From the NCBI GenBank assembly GCA_038502055.1, contig JAXRKN010000040.1, positions 434,001 to 498,000 on the forward strand: DNA of 64,000 nt, written 5' to 3'. The position numbers were made by a program, and so were the translations under genes. Origin of the DNA: Tanytarsus gracilentus. Its lineage: Eukaryota > Arthropoda > Insecta > Diptera > Chironomidae. Shown piece after piece: positions 1 through 12,358 of this stretch. Under the pieces are notes generated by a model. That model saw only the letters and a list, made by a program, of their open reading frames with translations. It had not been told where the DNA came from and ran no database searches. Each line of letters starts with the position of its first letter. Position 1 is the stretch's first letter.

Positions 1-3000
1 TATTTTCCATTTCATTTTATGCGAGAGTCAGCAGACCAGAAAATTTACAAAACGTTTTCGATATAAATTGAAAAAATCTCAATTCAATTTTTTTGCATAA
101 AGCTTTAAAAGTTTTTTTTAACTCGCATCCTCAATAACGAAGGATACTAAAAGAGCAAACGGAAGGAAATTGCCTCATAAAAAATAGAGCGAAGTGCTTT
201 AATCATGGTCGCATCCCACCCGACTCCTTTGTCAACGTCCGATCAAGAAATCATTCCCAAAATGCCAATCGTTTCCATCATAAAAAGTCAATCAAAAATC
301 AGGTCATAGAGATGGATGATTGAGAGGAAAATGAAATATTCATGAAAAATGATGAACTTACTCGGAGAGTGAAAATACCACAAATTTTCTGACTGATACA
401 AGCCAGAGGGGTTGAAAAGGGTTGGTGGTTAGAGGAGATTTTTCTCGATTGAGAAATTATGAAAAATCATTAATATAAATTTCTGAAATTGTAATATTAC
501 ATGGTCGTAAAAAAAGAGAATTTATAACAAATTTCAAATTTCTTCAGTTTTGAAACTTTCAATGTTCTCCAATTAATTTTTAATGAATGAAGTCCTTAAT
601 TTAATTTTCCTGCCTATTTAATTAATTAAAGTTATTTGATTAAAATTAAAAAAAAACTATTTTTGGTGAGAATTTTTGTCTTTGTTTACATAAAAATGTA
701 AACATTGCGATAATTTTTGAAATGAAAAGTAATTAATTTATTCTAGGAATTTGATGATTAAATCTTGAATATTTTTGGTCAGAGAGTGAGTAAGAGTGTT
801 TTTAAAATATTAAATGATTTTTAAATTTATTTCATTTTAAATAGGATAAAAAAGCCGATTCTGAAATCGCTCAAAATGTCTCTAATTAAAAAATATGAAA
901 TTATTTTGGTGTATTGATAGAAAACTAATGTTATCAATATGTTCTAAAGAAATTATGGTTTATTTTACTCCATATAAGTAAATTTGAGCTAAAAACTTTC
1001 TTTTGTGTATTGGGTTTCAGAGTGTTGAAAATATGTGTAAAATTATTATTTTTCTTATGATTCAAATTTTTTAGCGGATTCAAAAGTTATAATCCTTTAT
1101 GAAATCGCGATTAGAAATTCTCTTTTTTTAAGACTAAGTGAACCGAACAAATGAAAATTTCAAAAATTAATTTCTCGAGAATTAGTGATCCAAATTTAAT
1201 AAGTGAGGACTTTATCGACGCGTCTTGAGAAGTTCTAACATAAAATAACTATTATATTAATGTTAAATTAATAACTTCGAAGAAAACTCGAAAAAAGACC
1301 TGGTTCACTTAGTCTTAAATTTTTTTAGTCCATGTCGAATAAATCAGCATGAAAAAAATTGAAATTTTGTCGCCCCTTGAAATAGTTGAACGGAAGATGA
1401 AGTGAAAATATTTTTTACATTCGCAATAACTTCCTGCCTCTCCACCCTCATCTCACTGGAATAAAATCAATTTTCTCAATTTATATTAAAATAAATTTAT
1501 TTTTATGCATAATATAAACATTGAACTCTGAGGGAAGAGTCAATAATTTTTTATGGATATTTTCTTCTTCTCATTTTTTCATTTCGATCATCTTGGATTC
1601 AACTTTCTTTATTTTTGGAACTTTTCGATAAACGAAAAAGTCGATGTTGCGTATCGAGATACTAACAATTTTCAAGGGATGAAAGTTTACGGTGAATACT
1701 TTTTCTCGAACGAAGGGAGGCAGTGGTAAATCTTTATGACGTAGGTGGTTTAGTCTCAGTAATTCAATTATATTTTCTCCATTCAACGTTGTCGTGGAAG
1801 AAAATTCAATTTATTAAAAAAAGATTCTTTGGCAAAGTATTTTCAGAGTTTTATATTTTTAAAAATAATGTGAAAGAATTCAACGAAGAGATTTTCATGA
1901 AGCTTGCACGTCGTCAGGATATTAATTTGTAATTTTAGGATCAAAACATTCGTGATGAATTTTATGATTTTTTAATTCCATGTTTCAAATAAATTTTCCG
2001 ACGTTTTAGAAAGAAAAATATTTTTCTCACGCATCTCTTAAAGTGATGAAGTTCAACAAAAAATTAATTTTGAAAAATTTTGAATTTTTTAAATGGAAAA
2101 ATTTCTGAGAACTCTGTCTGTGCTTAATGGCTCTCAACATCATCTCGATGTTCATTTATGAAATAATAAAATCAAATTTAATTTTGTATCCATTCGAGAA
2201 AAGATGCTCAAGTGTGAAAGTGAAAGAATCTTGATTGATATCCAAACACGTTTCATTCACACACTCTCTCAAGAGAAGCGATAGACACAAAGGAGATAAT
2301 GAAATCCCAGCAGAAAAGATTATTTTCTTTATTAAATTGCGAAAGCACAAAACTTTTTTTCTCACAATAATAATTATTTTTTTAGGTCTTGCAGGGGTCA
2401 TTGAATAAATGGCGAACGTCCATTAAAACGTCTTTTCACTTTCTCAGATTAATGTCCGCGTTGATAAAATTCGCTTTTTCTTATTTTTAATGGACCTTGA
2501 CGACCAACACCGCAACTCTAATCCGTTTAACCTCAAAAAAGGACGAAAAGAGATGAAAACTTTTTCAAGTTTTTTCCCCCATAAATTCGCGATCCATTTT
2601 AAAAGCATTCTTAATAACAACCCTTTAAAAAAATATTGAAAGCTTCAAAAATATTGAAAAATTCAACAAAAGAGTGGGGAAAAATATTAATTACAGAAAA
2701 GCATTTATTTAACCGTGAAATTAAAAATGAACAAGCATGACTGTGCATTTTGCTTGTCATTTAAAGTCGACAAAAGCTAATTTAAGATGTTTATTTATGC
2801 AACTTGTGAGCATATCATAATAAAAAACTTGTTGAGTACAGTCATATTTCTGAGCGTCATAAAAGAGCTCCACTATGTATTCATATCTAACATGATACTT
2901 TCGGTAAATAAGCGTGATATTATTTGAAAAGCAAATGCAAAAATATAAAAATTTCAACTTAAATGCTTCTGTTGATGTGTGTCTAAAGAAAGAACAAAGA

Positions 3001-4379
3001 AAACAATAAAAGTTGTATTAGAAAAGATAAAAAGCGATGAAAGAGAAAATTTTATTATTTAATGCGAGAACAGAATAAGAAGGGGGAGATGAAGTTTGAA
3101 GAGAAATTTTTCTAAAAAGGAATTTTTATGAGGGTTCACTTTTTTTGTTATACTTGTAAAGAATTTCGAAGGTTTTCTTGAGTTAAGTTTTTTTTGAGGC
3201 ATTAATAAAAAAAATTCTACAAATTAGAGAATTTTTTTTTTTAATTTTTATGTTTAACCTTTATTTTAAAATGTTGATAAATCAACGAAAAAAAACAATT
3301 GTTTTAAGATTTTCCTTTCCATCTCATAACTTTCTCTTTATTTAACAGAAACAAATCGATCCGCAAAAATTTCCGCATTAGATGTCTATACAAATATTTT
3401 CTTTGAAAAGTGATAAATTTTTCCTTCAAAAGCTAAAATTTCATTGAATAAATTCCAAGCTTTTAATGATGAATATTTTAGTAAGGAAAAAGAAGAACTT
3501 AACATTTTTTCGTTAATAAGAGAAGAAAATTCAGTAGAAATATTTTAGTATTTCGACATTGAAGGATTTTGTACAATCAAAAAATATAAAATTTTAGATA
3601 TTGTGAATTTTTCACTTTCTTCTTTTATAGTTTTGCGTATGGCTTAAGTTGTATCGAGAAGTTTTGTAAAAGCTTTGTATTGTTTCAGCATTTCTTACAC
3701 CTACATCATATGCTTGTAAATTGGATCTTTTTACTTCTTTGAATTTTTATTTATTTTTTCACCTCTACAAGTAAATTGCAAAGGAGGTTAGTCACGTTGT
3801 AAAAGTCTAGACATTTAACAATAAAAAAAGAAAGGGTGAAAAGTTTATGCTGCCTAAAATCACATTTAAAGTGTTTTCTTCTAAATCTTTATCAATTTTT
3901 TGTTGTTTAAAATTTTGAATAATACAAGTAAAATTAATTTGAACTATTTTAAATCTTTAATCCAAAGCTTGCAAAATTTTTGTCTGGTTCAAGTAGAAAG
4001 CACCACATGAAGTCAAACTCGGATTGTGGTTAAGATTCAATTTCACTGCAAATACTAAAATCATGAATATTAGCATAATCATGCTGAGGAATAATACATA
4101 GAAGAAGAAAACATGTGTAACGAAGCAAAAACTTTTCTCATTATATTGTGATTATGATATCTTCTTTATTGATTATTATACATCTCTACTGAGATTAGTC
4201 TCCATGGGTGGTTGGTTGGAAAATGAAGAACATTAATAAGTTTTATTATCGATCGAATATTAAACAGAACTGAAAATGAGACATCCACACATGTAGTTAT
4301 AATCTGATAATGTGTAATTAAATCCCATTTTATTTTTAAGCTCTTTTAGTCATCGACCGTTATCCAGCTCGACAACATC
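1..4379. other. Non-coding, A+T-rich stretch before the Ly6 genes
   Basis: No reading frame here has a convincing start, codon pattern or splice context. Short open frames near 1571-1932 exist on both strands, but none has a plausible exon boundary. The only structured item I found is the inverted-repeat element at 1128-1318, listed separately. Confidence 0.6.
1128..1318. mobile_element. Short inverted-repeat element (MITE-like), 191 bp
   Basis: The segment is bounded by a perfect 17-bp terminal inverted repeat: TTAAGACTAAGTGAACC at 1128-1144 and its exact reverse complement at 1302-1318. The inside is A+T-rich and has no coding capacity. The outer TTAA on each side could be a TTAA target duplication (piggyBac-type) or contain a TA duplication (Tc1/mariner-type); one copy cannot decide between them. 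The size and perfect ends fit a non-autonomous DNA transposon. Confidence 0.7.
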
Positions 4380-5004
4380 ATGAGGCGAAAAGTTTTATTA
4401 TTTTTTATGATTTTATCCCTTTTTACTTTACAAAGTGAGTTTAAATTATTTTTTAAAGGCTTTTCTTATCACTCATCTACAATCCTTAATAATAAGGTCT
4501 TGCAATATCGTGCTATGACTGTGTTGAAGCGGATCAAGCTAAGTGTCAACGTGGACAAGGATTGCAATACACGGTATTTATTTTTTCTGCGTCATAACCT
4601 TCAACTCTTTTAGATTTTTCATCCGTAGGAATGCTACGAACCTTTAATGTATGACAAGAGAATGAATGGATCTCGGGCGGCGTGCATTAAGGCTGTTGGT
4701 AAAGGTGATGAAGGAAAATAAACTTAAGCCTTATATCAGGATTAAAGAAAGAAATATTCTAGTTGATGGCGAAGAAAGGACATTCCGAAGTTGTGGCATT
4801 TGGGACGGCCCTGAAGACTCTTGCCTTGAAATACTTAAAAATATGGCCGAAACTGCTTGTTATCAGTGTGACGAGGATTATTGTAATTCTAGTAATAATT
4901 TGAAAATTGGATTTTTTCTTATTTTGCTTGTGGGTTTTGGGTTAAATTTTAAAATCCTAAACTATTTTTTTACTATGAACATGAAAATTTTAAATGAAGA
5001 TTAA
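4380..5004 (+). CDS. Ly6/three-finger domain protein, GPI-anchored type (copy 1)
   Basis: Four exons: 4380-4434, 4497-4573, 4629-4698 and 4748-5004, giving 152 aa. Exon 1 is a signal peptide (MRRKVLLFFMILSLFTLQ). The mature part has ten cysteines at about residues 24, 27, 35, 46, 63, 83, 93, 105, 108 and 113, starting SCYDC and ending CDEDYCN, which is the Ly6/uPAR spacing with its diagnostic terminal Cys-Asn. A hydrophobic C-terminal tail after residue 117 suggests a GPI-anchor signal. Intron phases are 1, 0, 1. The third intron is only 49 nt; its donor (gtaaag, 4699) was chosen because it keeps the frame and matches the phases of the neighbouring paralog. An AATAAA lies at about 5130. Insect Ly6 proteins act at the cell surface in septate junctions, channel regulation or signalling; which applies here cannot be told from sequence. 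Confidence 0.85.
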
Positions 5005-5359
5005 AACGCTTATTCACGAAAAAATGAAATTTATTCGTTTTTATTTAAATTACCACTTGCTATTAATTTGATTCAAAAGTAAAATAAGATAAATTTATTT
5101 CAACTCACTGCTAATTTTTTTCACGTAAAAATAAATAAGGACAATTTTATTGCTGCTTTAATACGAAAAACTTCTTATTCATTCTTTGTACCCAACTCAT
5201 CCCATACACACTTTTATTTACTCAACACATGTCACGAGATCATGTTTCATGATAGGATTAACAAAAGCGGGTTGAGCGAGGAGAAAAATTATTAAAGTAA
5301 TATTTCACTTTCATTCGCTTTTGTGACTTTGCTGAAAGAGAACTCATAAGAAAAAAGAA
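5005..5359. other. Spacer between the two Ly6 genes
   Basis: About 355 bp with no coding frame. It holds the probable polyadenylation signal of the upstream gene (AATAAA near 5130), so the promoter of the second copy is probably in the remaining 200 bp or so. Confidence 0.5.
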
Positions 5360-5991
5360 ATGAGAAAATTTGTTGAATTTTGCGTGATTTTTTCAGCTAT
5401 TTGCATATTTAAAGGTTTGCGGACTATGAAAATCAAAAAAAGCATGTAAACTTCGAATTTTTTTAATTAAAGCTTTAGGACTTCAGTGCTTTCACTGTGG
5501 GCGAGTAATCGGAAATCGTTGTGAATTCATGATTAATTTGCCAACACGAGTAAGTTCACTAATTATTTAAACTAATTAAAATTCACCTTTTGGCTAATTC
5601 CAAAAACCTTCAAAGTTAATTAAATTACTAAAATAGATTGTGAACTTTTTCAAGCGTTGCAAAGATTGGTCACTGGAGGAACGAGAAGCGTTGGGCGTTA
5701 GACCAGTTTGCGTAACATCCACTCGAATAAGTATGCTTCAAAAAATTTAAAATTTCGAATAAAACTTCATATTTTATTAAAGTGAAAAACATAACGTATT
5801 GGGATCGCATGTGTGGTCAAGTTGGTGGAGAAAATGAAACTTGTGAGCTTGAAGAAGACAAATACCCTGGCATTCCAGTTACTTGTACTACATGTGACAT
5901 GGAATGGTGCAACGGATCCAATGACATTGATAGTAATTTCATTTTCTTACTTTCCTCAACCATCTTTGTGATTTTTATGAGAATGCTCTAA
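5360..5991 (+). CDS. Ly6/three-finger domain protein, GPI-anchored type (copy 2)
   Basis: Four exons: 5360-5414, 5479-5549, 5637-5730 and 5783-5991, giving 142 aa. Exon 1 is 55 nt, the same as in the upstream gene, and encodes a short signal peptide (MRKFVEFCVIFSAICIF). Ten cysteines lie at about residues 22, 25, 33, 50, 67, 84, 94, 108, 111 and 116, beginning LQCFHC and ending CDMEWCNGS. The tail is hydrophobic (FIFLLSSTIFVIFM), suggesting a GPI-anchor signal. Intron phases 1, 0, 1 match copy 1, so the pair arose by tandem duplication, but outside the cysteine frame the sequences have diverged strongly. The first donor (gtttgc) is weak, so exon 1 is the least certain part. The frame would also allow a GTG-initiated reading at 5782, but the spliced model explains all cysteines. 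Confidence 0.83.
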
Positions 5992-6172
5992 AGAGAGCTT
6001 CTTGAAATTTCTTACAAAGAGAAAGTAATTTGTGAACTGAACCCGATTGCCCTCGGTGGTTTTAATTTAAAGTGTACGCTGAGCAAGAAGCAAAGTTTCA
6101 TCGTGTGATGTCTAAATATTTTTCTTTTTTAGCGTAACCCACAAAGTGGTGTAACGCTTATATGCTCGTGAT

Positions 6173-6194
6173 TCCGTCCGTCCGTCCGTCCGTC
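6173..6194 (+). repeat. TCCG tetranucleotide microsatellite
   Basis: About five tandem TCCG units lie inside the 5' part of element A. The copy at 42230-42240 has a degenerate counterpart (a short run of GACA/GACG units), so the run belongs to the element and has changed length since the copies parted. Confidence 0.8.
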
Positions 6195-6358
6195 TGCACA
6201 AGCGAGATCTCGGTCCCTGGACCAGCTAGAGACTTCTAGTTTTCGCCAGATGGTAGCTCTTAGGGTCTATATGTGCAGGCACTGACTATTTTTTGAGTCA
6301 TGACCTATGGTCGTGCCATGGACGGCCATAACGTACATTTTTCATATAAATTTTCTCT

Positions 6359-7020
6359 TATATGGCTTCATGGGTATCGTTGAACTCGTGATTGGACCAG
6401 AAATCGATTGGCATTGATTCGTAACTTGACCAGGAATCGATTGACATACATGATTTTTCGAGTCGTGACCTATGGTCGTGCCACAGACAGCCAAAATGTT
6501 CATTTTTCAGAACTATGGCTTCATGGGTATCGTTGAACTCGTGATTGGACCAGGAATCGATTGATATAGATGATTTTTGAGGAATGTCCATCATGGCCGG
6601 CCAGCAGTGCCACGGACAGCCAAAATGTCCATTTTTCAGAACTATGGCTTCATGGGTATCGTTGAGCTCGTGATTGGACCAGGAATCTAATGACATAGAC
6701 GATTTTTGAGGAATGGTCATCATGGACGGCCAGTAGTGCCACGGACAGCCATAATGTCCATTTTTCAGAACTATGGCTTCATGTATCTCGTTGAACTCGT
6801 AATTGGACCAGGAATCGAATGGCATTGATGATTTTTGATGAATGTTCATCATGGACGGCCAGTAGTGCCACGGACAGCCATAATGTCCATTTTTCAGAAC
6901 TATGGCTTCATGGGTATCGTTGAGCTCGTGATTGGACCAGGAATCTAATGACATAGACGATTTTTGAGGAATGGTCGAACAGGACTGCCACGGACAGCCA
7001 AAGTGTCCGGATTGACTTAA
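6359..7020 (-). repeat. 129-bp tandem repeat array inside element A
   Basis: The landmark CAGAACTATGGCTTCATG recurs at about 6508, 6637, 6766 and 6895, exactly 129 bp apart, with partial units on both sides. Because 129 is a multiple of three, the minus strand stays open for 222 codons (6358-7026) and would read as a 43-residue repeat containing GCPW and SWSNHE motifs. There is no signal peptide, splice context or domain that I recognise, so I treat the open frame as a by-product of the period rather than a gene. Confidence 0.85.
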
Positions 7021-7076
7021 ACTCATTTTTTATGCACTTGATTTTCAAACACTGATCTGTTACAAGTGGGTTACGC

Positions 7077-10000
7077 GGCAACACCCACGTGTGGGTTTTG
7101 AAACATTTTTTTCGTGTAAATTTACGTTCCATCCTCGCCTTTCCTTTGTAAACACATCAACGACCTCATAATAAATGATCGTTCGGAAAATTCAAGTTTA
7201 TTTTTTGCTCTGAAATTGTTTACGCTCTGTGACGTCATGACTGTGTTGAATTTTAAAGACAACGGAAGAATTATTATAAAAAAGTAAAGCCATAAAAAAA
7301 TATTTTGACGATTATCAGAGTCAGGCATTGAAAATTTATGAGTGTGTGGAAGTGCATACCGAATAGCAGAGTCAAAGTCATAATTTTCATGTCTTCATAT
7401 GCTCATAAATTTCGGCTTCGACCATTAAAAATTGAAAATAATTATCTCGAATGTTCATAAATCTCAATAAATTTTCTTCTTCATTTCCTTCGCATCATAT
7501 ATTCTATCGAAAAGAAGGGCTTGATGTATGAAATGTGGCAAAAGTAAGTGTGGAATTTTGACAGTTTAAGTAAATTTTTATATGATTTCTCTCAAATTAA
7601 TGTGGTGTGAACAGAATATGATGAAGGGTATCATGGCATCCCTGACAAGGAAAAAAAAGCATGTAATTAATCTTTATTTCAGCCGTGACGGAACGAAATG
7701 GTTATCATTTTACTTACAATCGATATGGCAAGCAAGTCACTCTTCTTCTCTTCTGCCCTAAAGCAAACACAAGCAAAAAGTAAATTTCCATATCGTTGAA
7801 TAAAGAGAATAAGATGAGGAATTTTTTAGCATTGCCTTTAAATCGAGATGAAATTACAATAATGGAAAGTTTTATGATAAAATTTTCTTTTCTGCAAAAT
7901 TTTTTTTACTCCCAGAATCTTGAAGGGTCATGGAGAATTGAAGAAGGAAAAAGCTCGAGGATTATCTTGATTTCTAACTTTCTCTCTTATTTGATTATTA
8001 AACTTTCTTTCACTCACTTGACAGAAACATGCAAGCTATACACAACTCAACATCTGATTATAATAAAACAAAAAGGATCGAAAAGAAAGTTTTTTTTCAA
8101 ATTATTTTTCCAAGGCAAACTCTGTCCGAGCTGTCTTTTCCATGTTGGTTTTAGTTAATAATTTTTATTTCTTGGAAGAGAAAATACGAACTCGTAAAGT
8201 TTTTAAATAGATCTTGCTTTGTAATAAATTCTTTGAAAGTTATGAGAGTTTTGTGAAGGATTTGAGAAATTTTCAGAAATTAATTAATTAGAAATCTTTT
8301 AATATAAAAATTAAATGATTAAACACGTTTTAGATTTTACATTGAAACTTAATGAAATTCTTCGAAAAAAATAGCTTTAAAAAATTAATGAAGTTTCATC
8401 CTTATCTAAATTCAATGCAGTCGATTCAAGTACCTTAATTTTTGTAAAATTGCTCTTATAAAAAAACCAAAGCGTGCATGAATGGATGAGGCGTTGCACT
8501 TTCAATTTTATCTCGTGCACGACTTAGATAAACTTCCTAAATTCTAAATATTTACAGTTCTGTCAAAGCACGCCACGTTCAACATAAAGTAAATCGGTTG
8601 CTCAAATAAATAGTTGCTAAATTATTCAAAGGTGTTTAAGCCGCATGCCACTACTAAACTTTACATCTCCTTTCTTTTTTCCTCTGGAGTGAATTCATGA
8701 TTTTGTACAAGCGAGCGAGCATACCTTCGTGTTTATTTTTTACGAGAAAATTTCGTGAGCTCTTCCAGTTTTGGCAAAAGTCGAGTATGCGATATAAATT
8801 TTGAGCCACATTCAAATGAATGTTATGCAAACATGAAAGAAGAAAAATCAAGTGAGCAAACGAGTAAATTTTTTGCTTCCAAATTATCATCCATGAAAAA
8901 TTCAAATAAATTTCTACATTTTTTCTAACATTCAACAGTCTGTAAAAAGGGGATGATGACTGAAGGTAGAAATGGAGATGAAGCAGTAAAAAATGTACTT
9001 CACATCCCATCACGAAATCACTCACTATTTTTGTTAGGCACAATATTAAATCAAACTATTATGATTATTTTTTGCAGTTAACTCAAAGAATTTGTAAATT
9101 CAACTCGTAAATATGTTTAAAAATTTCAACATCAATCGCTTGTCCCTGCACAGTTTAAATATATAAAATATTCTAATAGTAAGAGAGAATTCGCACTTTT
9201 CACACAGAAACAGGTGTTGATTATGTTTCTTCAAGGGGATTTGCATTACTCTAAGATATCGTTCTTACTTGTGACATTTGCCGAGAAAATTTTTTCGAGA
9301 AAAATAAAAAATCTCTTTATATCATGCAAATATTTGTTTCTTTTGTACATCCTTGAAGCATTTTTACATGCAAACATTACAAGCCACGTAAGGTTGTTTG
9401 AGGCAGATTTTTTATTTTACTCATAAGAGATTCAAGCGATACTTTTGATCCTTTATTCAACTGTATATGTTATCTTTTATATTTCGAGTATTTTGATTTC
9501 TTTACTTTCATTTTTATTTTTCTGCAAACACAATAAAGCGAGATTAAATTACTTGACGCAGAGTACTTTCAATGAAATCGAGCGTGAAGAAAAAGAGCTG
9601 AAATCAATCACGGAGATAATTTGAAAATTTATTGCTTTAGAGTTTTTCGTCTCTAATATGACCCGTCATTTTTCTTCTATCGTCGTTAGCGATTTAAGAT
9701 TAATGTAACTCGGTAAGAAAGGTCAATAAATTAGGTAAAGCTATAAATTACTCGGAAGAGGTTTCATCTTTATCATTGAATTTGATTTTTTATTTAAATT
9801 TTTTTTACAAAATATCCAGATTTCAGATTTAAATGTAAGAAGCATGAAAAAAATCGTGTCAAAATTATTATTTTTTTAAATTTTTAAAATTATTTTTTTG
9901 AAATGTTATTCAAAACCACATGAGACAGTCAATTTACGTACTTTAAAGTAATCTTAAAAATTTCTCAAAACAAATATTTAATTTTCGATCACACGCGCAA

Positions 10001-12358
10001 TTTGATGTCACTTTGATAGGTTATCATGATGATATAATTCAATGTGATGTCATGTAACATTCTTCTTCATTTATCCTCATGATCACATGTTACCCATCAC
10101 ATTATCGAGATCTCAAGATACTTTCACAGAATGCGAATATGTTTTCCACGCAAACACATTGAAAGTTGGTACGAGAAACACATTAAGTCGCTGCCGAAGA
10201 TTTACATCATCAAAATTGACTTCGAGTTTATTAACTTATACGACAAAAAGATGATGAAAAATGTGAAAATAAAATAAAATGAGATGTCGCGTTCGAGCTA
10301 TATAAGAGGATGAACGATGATTTTCAACAAAGATATGTAATGTTTGTTGTGTGTGTCAGCATAAAAATAATTCCATCTTCCCCCACCCCAAATTCATCCG
10401 TCACTCTCTATTTTCTCTTTGTCTCCACAGTGCTTTTGTGCCTTTTTTGGCATTTTTGTTTTCTGATCTCATTTTTCAGAACCTACTCAGAAAAAATAAA
10501 AATAAAAATAATATAAACGTATGAATGCGTATCATTTGTCATTTTCATTTTTCTTTTTTCCATCGTCGTTTTTAGAATAGCTATGTGTCGCTCTCTGTGT
10601 CTCGCTGAGAAGATAGGAGGAAAATAAATATAATTTGCATTTCATAAAGCTCAAGTGAGCGAGTCAGCGTGCTTTTCAACTCCTTTGAGTGCGCTCCAAA
10701 ATGAGACTCGATAAGAGTGTAAGCACAGAAGAGCGAGAAATATGAGCGACTATCCGCAAGATATGAGTGAAATATATCAAAAAACACTCACACAATGTAT
10801 AATTTCATTCAAGCAGACGACTTTTGGAGTGCTGAGTGTGGGGAGAAAGAGAAAATTGAAAGGAGGAGGGAAAGGAAGTGAGGTTGATGTGAAAGCTGTA
10901 GTGACGGGATATAAAAAATCAAACCCAAAGCACATCTGTTTTAAGAGGAAACTCAATGTGGGTTTTAATAACTTTATTGCAAAGTTTTGAATATTATTTT
11001 TTTGTTATTTTTAAAACCCGTTTTCAGAAAATAAAAGTAAATTTCAATGAATATTTTTATTTTTGCGCATGCATAAAATGCTAAATTTAAATACTAATTT
11101 TTGAATTTCTAGAAGTCAAAGACCGAACGGAAATGAACGACATTTGAATTTCTGATTTCTTCCCTTTCATCACTCTCAGCTGCCAGCATCTGACTGCATG
11201 TCTTTTCTTGTTATATCTTTCCGAACTGAGATCAACTAGGATGGATTAAAATTGATGACATTTTTCCTTGCTTTTTTCGTATTCTTTCGTCGTCAGTCAT
11301 TCACTGAGTTGATTTCGAAATTTTTCTATAACTAATTCTGCATGCATGTGTCAGCAATAAAAGTTTTGTGCTTTAATTAAAGTGTTTTGGGTTTAAATGC
11401 TGCACTAGAAGTTTTTTCAAAGGGATTAAGTCATTATGATGAGAATCACGTGTTAACGGAGCAACTTTTAATTTCATACGCAGCCCTTTTTTTATTATTT
11501 TAAAAGACCCACCAGAATTTAAATTACAAACCATTAGTTCCACGGTTAATTACAATTTTAAAGCATGTAGCTGACGGCGTTCAACTTTTTTCAGCTTTTA
11601 AACAAGGTTTTCGTGGTTTCTTGCGTCAATTTTACAATATCTAATTTTTCACCCAAAGTCTCATTTTACCATCGCTCATTTTTATGATATCTAAAATTTA
11701 ATATTTTTCCTCACAATTAATGAGTTTTTGTTGAGCGCTTCGTAAAAGAACCACAACAACAAGGCCAATCAAAGAGCCAATGAAATGGTGTGTGAATAAC
11801 CTATAAAAGCCCACTCCGACAAATGATGCCTTGTTAGCTTTGCGTAAATTTGCGAAGACAACACAACACGCCAGATGTGCTTTCAATCGTATCTCTCGAA
11901 AAATATATATTTTTTTCTTTTGTACATACATCGAAATGGTCGTCTTCGGATAAGTGGTCAGAATTTAAGTGGGAGTGAAAAAGTCAATGTGAAAAGTTTG
12001 AATTACACTTTGGTAAATTTTTTTATAACTTTTTAATCTTCCATGCAAACATTCGAAATCACCCCAATTTTCGTAATGAATGTCTAATTTTGCAATCATT
12101 TTTTTTTGTCATACCATCCTCAAATATTTATTCATCATTTCTCGCACCAACAAAAAAGGGAATGTTGATTTTTCCATATTCTCTCGCACAATGACAATGC
12201 GTTGGGCAGGTAGGTAAAGGGAAAGTACACAAATCCCTTTTTACTTCTTAACGAAAATTGATAGGAATGGTTATGAGCGACGTACAGCATCACAGTGGGA
12301 GAAGGAATCGTTAGAAACCGTAATTCGGTCGAAGTGAATTGGATTTTTCGAAACTCAC
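7077..12358. other. Non-coding stretch, no gene recognised
   Basis: Only short, low-complexity or A+T-driven open frames are present on both strands. A TATA-like sequence (TATATAAG) lies near 10300 and a CCAAT/TATA-like cluster near 11765-11808, but neither leads into a recognisable reading frame. The sequence is otherwise ordinary insect intergenic or intronic DNA with GAGA/CTCT runs. Confidence 0.5.
11765..11808 (+). promoter_or_regulatory. CCAAT-CCAAT-TATA arrangement, possible core promoter
   Basis: Two CCAAT pentamers (11765-11769, 11777-11781) precede a good TATA box, CTATAAAAG at 11801-11809, with the spacing of a metazoan promoter. No coding frame follows on the plus strand: the nearest ATG (about 11935) closes after a few codons. 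It could serve a non-coding RNA or a distant spliced gene, or be chance in A+T-rich DNA. Confidence 0.25.

Larger units (their letters stand above)
6132..7076 (+). mobile_element. Palindrome-ended repeat element with tandem-repeat core (copy A)
   Basis: The ends are GCGTAACCCAC at 6132-6142 and its reverse complement at 7066-7076. Just inside the left end the motif folds back on itself (GCGTAACCCAC, short loop, GTGGTGTAACGC), forming a terminal hairpin. Next come a TCCG run, a segment containing GGACCAGCTAGAGACTTC, and then a 129-bp tandem-repeat core. The first 230 bp match the region 42050-42286 in opposite orientation, which shows this is a dispersed family. No transposase is encoded, so it behaves like a MITE or foldback element. 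No clear target-site duplication was seen. Confidence 0.75.

Noticed and set aside
1571..1932. Overlapping frames on both strands with fairly protein-like translation on the minus strand
   Set aside because: No ATG start and no acceptor AG in the needed place upstream, so it cannot be placed in a gene model.
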